Part shown: in pieces, positions 4,390 through 6,770 of the stretch
How the letters are laid out: the number at the start of each line of letters is the position of its first letter
Position numbering within the stretch: the first letter of the stretch is position 1
Assembly (NCBI GenBank): GCA_007125455.1
Contig: SLDE01000121.1
Coordinates: forward strand, 1 to 6,770
Origin: Ectothiorhodospiraceae bacterium
GTDB taxonomy: Bacteria > Pseudomonadota > Gammaproteobacteria > Thiohalomonadales > Thiohalomonadaceae
Direction of reading: 5' to 3'
Length of the DNA: 6,770 bases
Translations under genes and position numbers: made by a program
Notes under the pieces: model-generated
Database searches by the model: none
What the model was told of the DNA's origin: nothing
Seen by the model: only the letters and a program-made list of their open reading frames with translations

Positions 4390-6770
4390 ATGCCCCAATC
4401 AACCAACCGACAGTCAACAGCCCCGTCCTCCCCTGCCCGGTGGAGCTGGGGGCTGTTGTACCTACTGGTACTGGGACTGCTCCCGCTACCGCCCTTAGCA
4501 GCATCGCAAGATGTGCATATCGGCATGCTCTCCTTCCGCCCCATCGAAGAGACCCGACAACAATGGCAGGAGCTGGAGCAATACCTGCAACAGGAACTGC
4601 CGGGCTACCGCATTCAGATCGTCCCCTATGGCTATGATGCGCTGGAAACGGCGATCCGCCAGCGCGATATCGACTTCGTCTTCACCAACCCCAGCCACTA
4701 CGTTCAGGTACAACAGCAATACGGGATATCGGCACCGCTGGCCACCCTCATCCGGGCAGAGCTCGGACGCCAACTGATGGAGTTTGGCGGAGTGATCGTG
4801 GTACGTGCCGACGATCCATCGATACAGCAGCTGGCCGACCTGCGCGGCAAACGTATCGCCAGCCCCTCGCCTTCTTCCCTGGGGGGCTACCAAGTCCAAT
4901 ACCTTGAACTTAAAGGCCAGCTTTCCGGCAGGGTTTCGCTACAGACCCAGTTTACCGGCATGCCCCACGACCTGGCGATCCACAGCCTGCTGCGTGGCGA
5001 GGTGGACGCGGCCTTTGTCCGCACCGGCCTTATCGAGCAACTACTCGATCAGGGGCGTCTCGAAGCCAGCCAGATCCGGGTGCTCAACCGGCAAAACCTG
5101 CCCCGCTACCCCTATGCAAGCTCCACCCGACTCTACCCCGAGTGGCCCTTTGCCAGCATGCCCCATACCGACCAAGAGCTCCGCCATCGAGTCACCAGCG
5201 CATTGCTCAACCTGCCCCATGGCAGTGAACTGGGGAAGCGGATCGGGATCCATGGCTTCACCGTACCGCTCTCCTACGAAGAGGTACACCGCTTGCTGCG
5301 CACCCTGGAGCTTCCCCCCTTCGATAGCCAGCAGAACTTTAACCTCGTTGAATGGCTCAAGCGCCACAGCGTAACACTCTTTATCCTGCTGCTCTGTGGC
5401 GCACTGATCATGGCGCTGCTGGGCGTTTTGCTTCGCAACCGTCGCCGCCTGCAGGCACAGCAACAACTCGCCGAGAAGTGGACCCGCAGGTATCAGTTGG
5501 CAGAACAACGTCTGCATGAATACCTGGAGGTCAGCCCGGCCATCATGTACAGCCTGGAGCTCACCGAACAGGGGCCACGAACCACCTGGATCTCAAGCAA
5601 TATCACCCGCCTGCTCGGCTACAGCAACGAAGAGGCACTAAAGGCGAACTGGTGGCAGCAACACCTTCACCCGGACGATCGCGAACAGGCCGTCGATGCC
5701 ATGCAGCGGCTATACAAGCAAAACCGTCTTCGCCATGAGTATCGTTTTTACAAGCGCGACGGTGGTGTGCTCCACATCGTTGATCAACTGCAGCTCTACC
5801 ACGACGAAGCCCGCCGTAGCCATGTGGTGGGTGCCTGGGTGGATATTACCGAACAGGTACACGCCCGCCAGAACCTGGAGCAGGAGGCCAATACCCGCCG
5901 CCTGCTACTCGCCTCCTTAGGGGAAGGGGTCTACGGCGTCGACATGGAAGGACTCTGCACCTTCATCAACCCCGCCGCGCTGAAGATGCTGGGCTTCGAG
6001 GAGCATGAGGTTCTGGGCCAGCACCAGCACCTGCTGTTTCACCACCATCGCCCCGATGGCAGCCACTACCCTGCCGCCGAGTGCCCGGTACACCTGACCG
6101 TTAAGGACGGCAAATCACGCCACCAGGACGAATGGTTTATCCGCAAGAACGGCGAGGGCTTTCCCGTCGATCTGACCATCACCCCCATCGAGCAGGGCGG
6201 AGAACGACGCGGTGCGGTGGTCGTGTTCCGCGACACCACCGAGCACAAGGCCCTACTCAAGCGCCTGAAACAGATGGCAACAACCGACTTCCTTACCGGC
6301 CTGCACAACCGGCGCTACTTCATGGAGCACCTGGAGCAGGAACTGGCCAGACTACAACGGCACAACCATAGCGAAGCGGCACTATTGCTGCTCGACATCG
6401 ACCACTTCAAGAAGATCAATGATCGCTTCGGCCACGCCGCCGGCGACGTGGCCCTCAAGGAATTGGCCAGACAGATCACCCAGCGACTACGCAAAACCGA
6501 TCTGATGGGACGGATCGGGGGCGAAGAGTTCGCCGTGTTACTACCCGATACCGACCTGCCCACCGCCTGCGAGCTGGCCGAGATCTTGCGCGAACAGATA
6601 GAGGAAGGAGAGATGGAGCTCGAGGAAAACAAACATTGCCGCATGACGATCAGTATCGGCGTCACCGCGCTGCGCCCCAACGATCCCCTCGCCGAGGATG
6701 CCCTGCAACGCGCCGACCAAGCGATGTACCGTGCCAAACAGGCTGGTCGCAACCGGGTCGTCTGTGGTGA
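4390..6770 (+). CDS. Membrane diguanylate cyclase: PhnD/TtrS-like periplasmic sensor, TM, PAS, PAS, GGDEF (3' end cut)
   Basis: Predicted inner-membrane sensor making cyclic di-GMP from two GTP. Seen: 793 in-frame codons without a stop to the window edge. Residues 20-38 form a signal peptide, with likely cleavage at PLAA-SQD. Residues 41-300 are a PhnD-type periplasmic binding domain with FTNPSHYVQ (98-106), SLGGYQ (163-168), FTGMPHD (188-194), DAAFVRTG (206-213) and RLYPEWPFASMP (247-258), blocks I associate with TtrS-like sensors. A transmembrane helix at 328-349 leads through a charged linker (350-375) to PAS1 (about 376-489; HPDD 427-430, DITEQ 485-489) and PAS2 (about 505-620). The GGDEF domain (about 629 on) has DFLTGLHNRR, DIDHFKKIND (669-678), RxxD inhibitory site R701/D704, and GGEEF (710-714), all intact. 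The start is ATG 4390, with ATG 4354 as a 12-codon-longer alternative; neither has a good Shine-Dalgarno. It lies 65 bases after ispA on the same strand. The ligand is unknown. Confidence 0.93.
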   Translation, partial: MPQSTNRQSTAPSSPARWSWGLLYLLVLGLLPLPPLAASQDVHIGMLSFRPIEETRQQWQELEQYLQQELPGYRIQIVPYGYDALETAIRQRDIDFVFTNPSHYVQVQQQYGISAPLATLIRAELGRQLMEFGGVIVVRADDPSIQQLADLRGKRIASPSPSSLGGYQVQYLELKGQLSGRVSLQTQFTGMPHDLAIHSLLRGEVDAAFVRTGLIEQLLDQGRLEASQIRVLNRQNLPRYPYASSTRLYPEWPFASMPHTDQELRHRVTSALLNLPHGSELGKRIGIHGFTVPLSYEEVHRLLRTLELPPFDSQQNFNLVEWLKRHSVTLFILLLCGALIMALLGVLLRNRRRLQAQQQLAEKWTRRYQLAEQRLHEYLEVSPAIMYSLELTEQGPRTTWISSNITRLLGYSNEEALKANWWQQHLHPDDREQAVDAMQRLYKQNRLRHEYRFYKRDGGVLHIVDQLQLYHDEARRSHVVGAWVDITEQVHARQNLEQEANTRRLLLASLGEGVYGVDMEGLCTFINPAALKMLGFEEHEVLGQHQHLLFHHHRPDGSHYPAAECPVHLTVKDGKSRHQDEWFIRKNGEGFPVDLTITPIEQGGERRGAVVVFRDTTEHKALLKRLKQMATTDFLTGLHNRRYFMEHLEQELARLQRHNHSEAALLLLDIDHFKKINDRFGHAAGDVALKELARQITQRLRKTDLMGRIGGEEFAVLLPDTDLPTACELAEILREQIEEGEMELEENKHCRMTISIGVTALRPNDPLAEDALQRADQAMYRAKQAGRNRVVCG

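Noticed and set aside
6768..6770. Apparent TGA at the very end of the window as the cyclase stop
   Set aside because: It is out of frame: the last complete codon is 6766-6768 (GGT) and the final two bases begin the next codon, so the gene continues beyond the window.
1..6770. CRISPR arrays, tRNA/rRNA genes, insertion sequences or long direct repeats
   Set aside because: No repeated units, cloverleaf-like segments, transposase motifs or terminal repeats were seen; nearly all of the window is accounted for by coding sequence.

Overview
The window looks like a GC-rich gammaproteobacterial chromosome. The support is the housekeeping gene content: poly(A) polymerase I followed by HPPK (pcnB-folK), and the exonuclease VII small subunit followed by farnesyl diphosphate synthase (xseB-ispA). 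A sulfur-oxidiser-type (Chromatiales-like) gammaproteobacterium would fit the whole, but the genus cannot be fixed from this sequence. There are no RNA genes, CRISPR arrays, insertion sequences or other signs of recent mobility. Coding density is very high, and no gene-free stretch exceeds about 100 bases.

The left half (1-3103) is read on the minus strand. In transcription order it holds an unrecognised outer-membrane beta-barrel-like protein (2300-3103), pcnB (857-2236), folK (351-857) and the N-terminal half of a P-loop deoxynucleoside kinase (1-306, cut by the window edge). pcnB and folK share a TGATG stop/start junction. The set joins RNA 3'-end metabolism, folate synthesis and deoxynucleoside salvage, a gene order commonly followed by pantothenate genes. 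The barrel protein at the head of the cluster does not obviously belong to it.

The right half (3202-6770) is read on the plus strand, divergently across a 98-base intergenic region. xseB overlaps ispA by 11 bases, a classic pair that is often followed by dxs. Here the next gene is instead a large membrane-bound diguanylate cyclase (4390 to beyond the window end). It has a signal peptide, a periplasmic PhnD/TtrS-type binding domain, one transmembrane helix, two PAS domains and a GGDEF domain with intact active and inhibitory sites. Its open frame of 793 codons has not stopped by base 6770.

Most of the window is ordinary housekeeping. The parts most worth a second look are the sensor cyclase (cysteine-free TtrS-like sensor, and a His/Cys-rich second PAS domain), the orphan barrel protein, and a possible leaderless promoter for pcnB. 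No wholly new system is evident.
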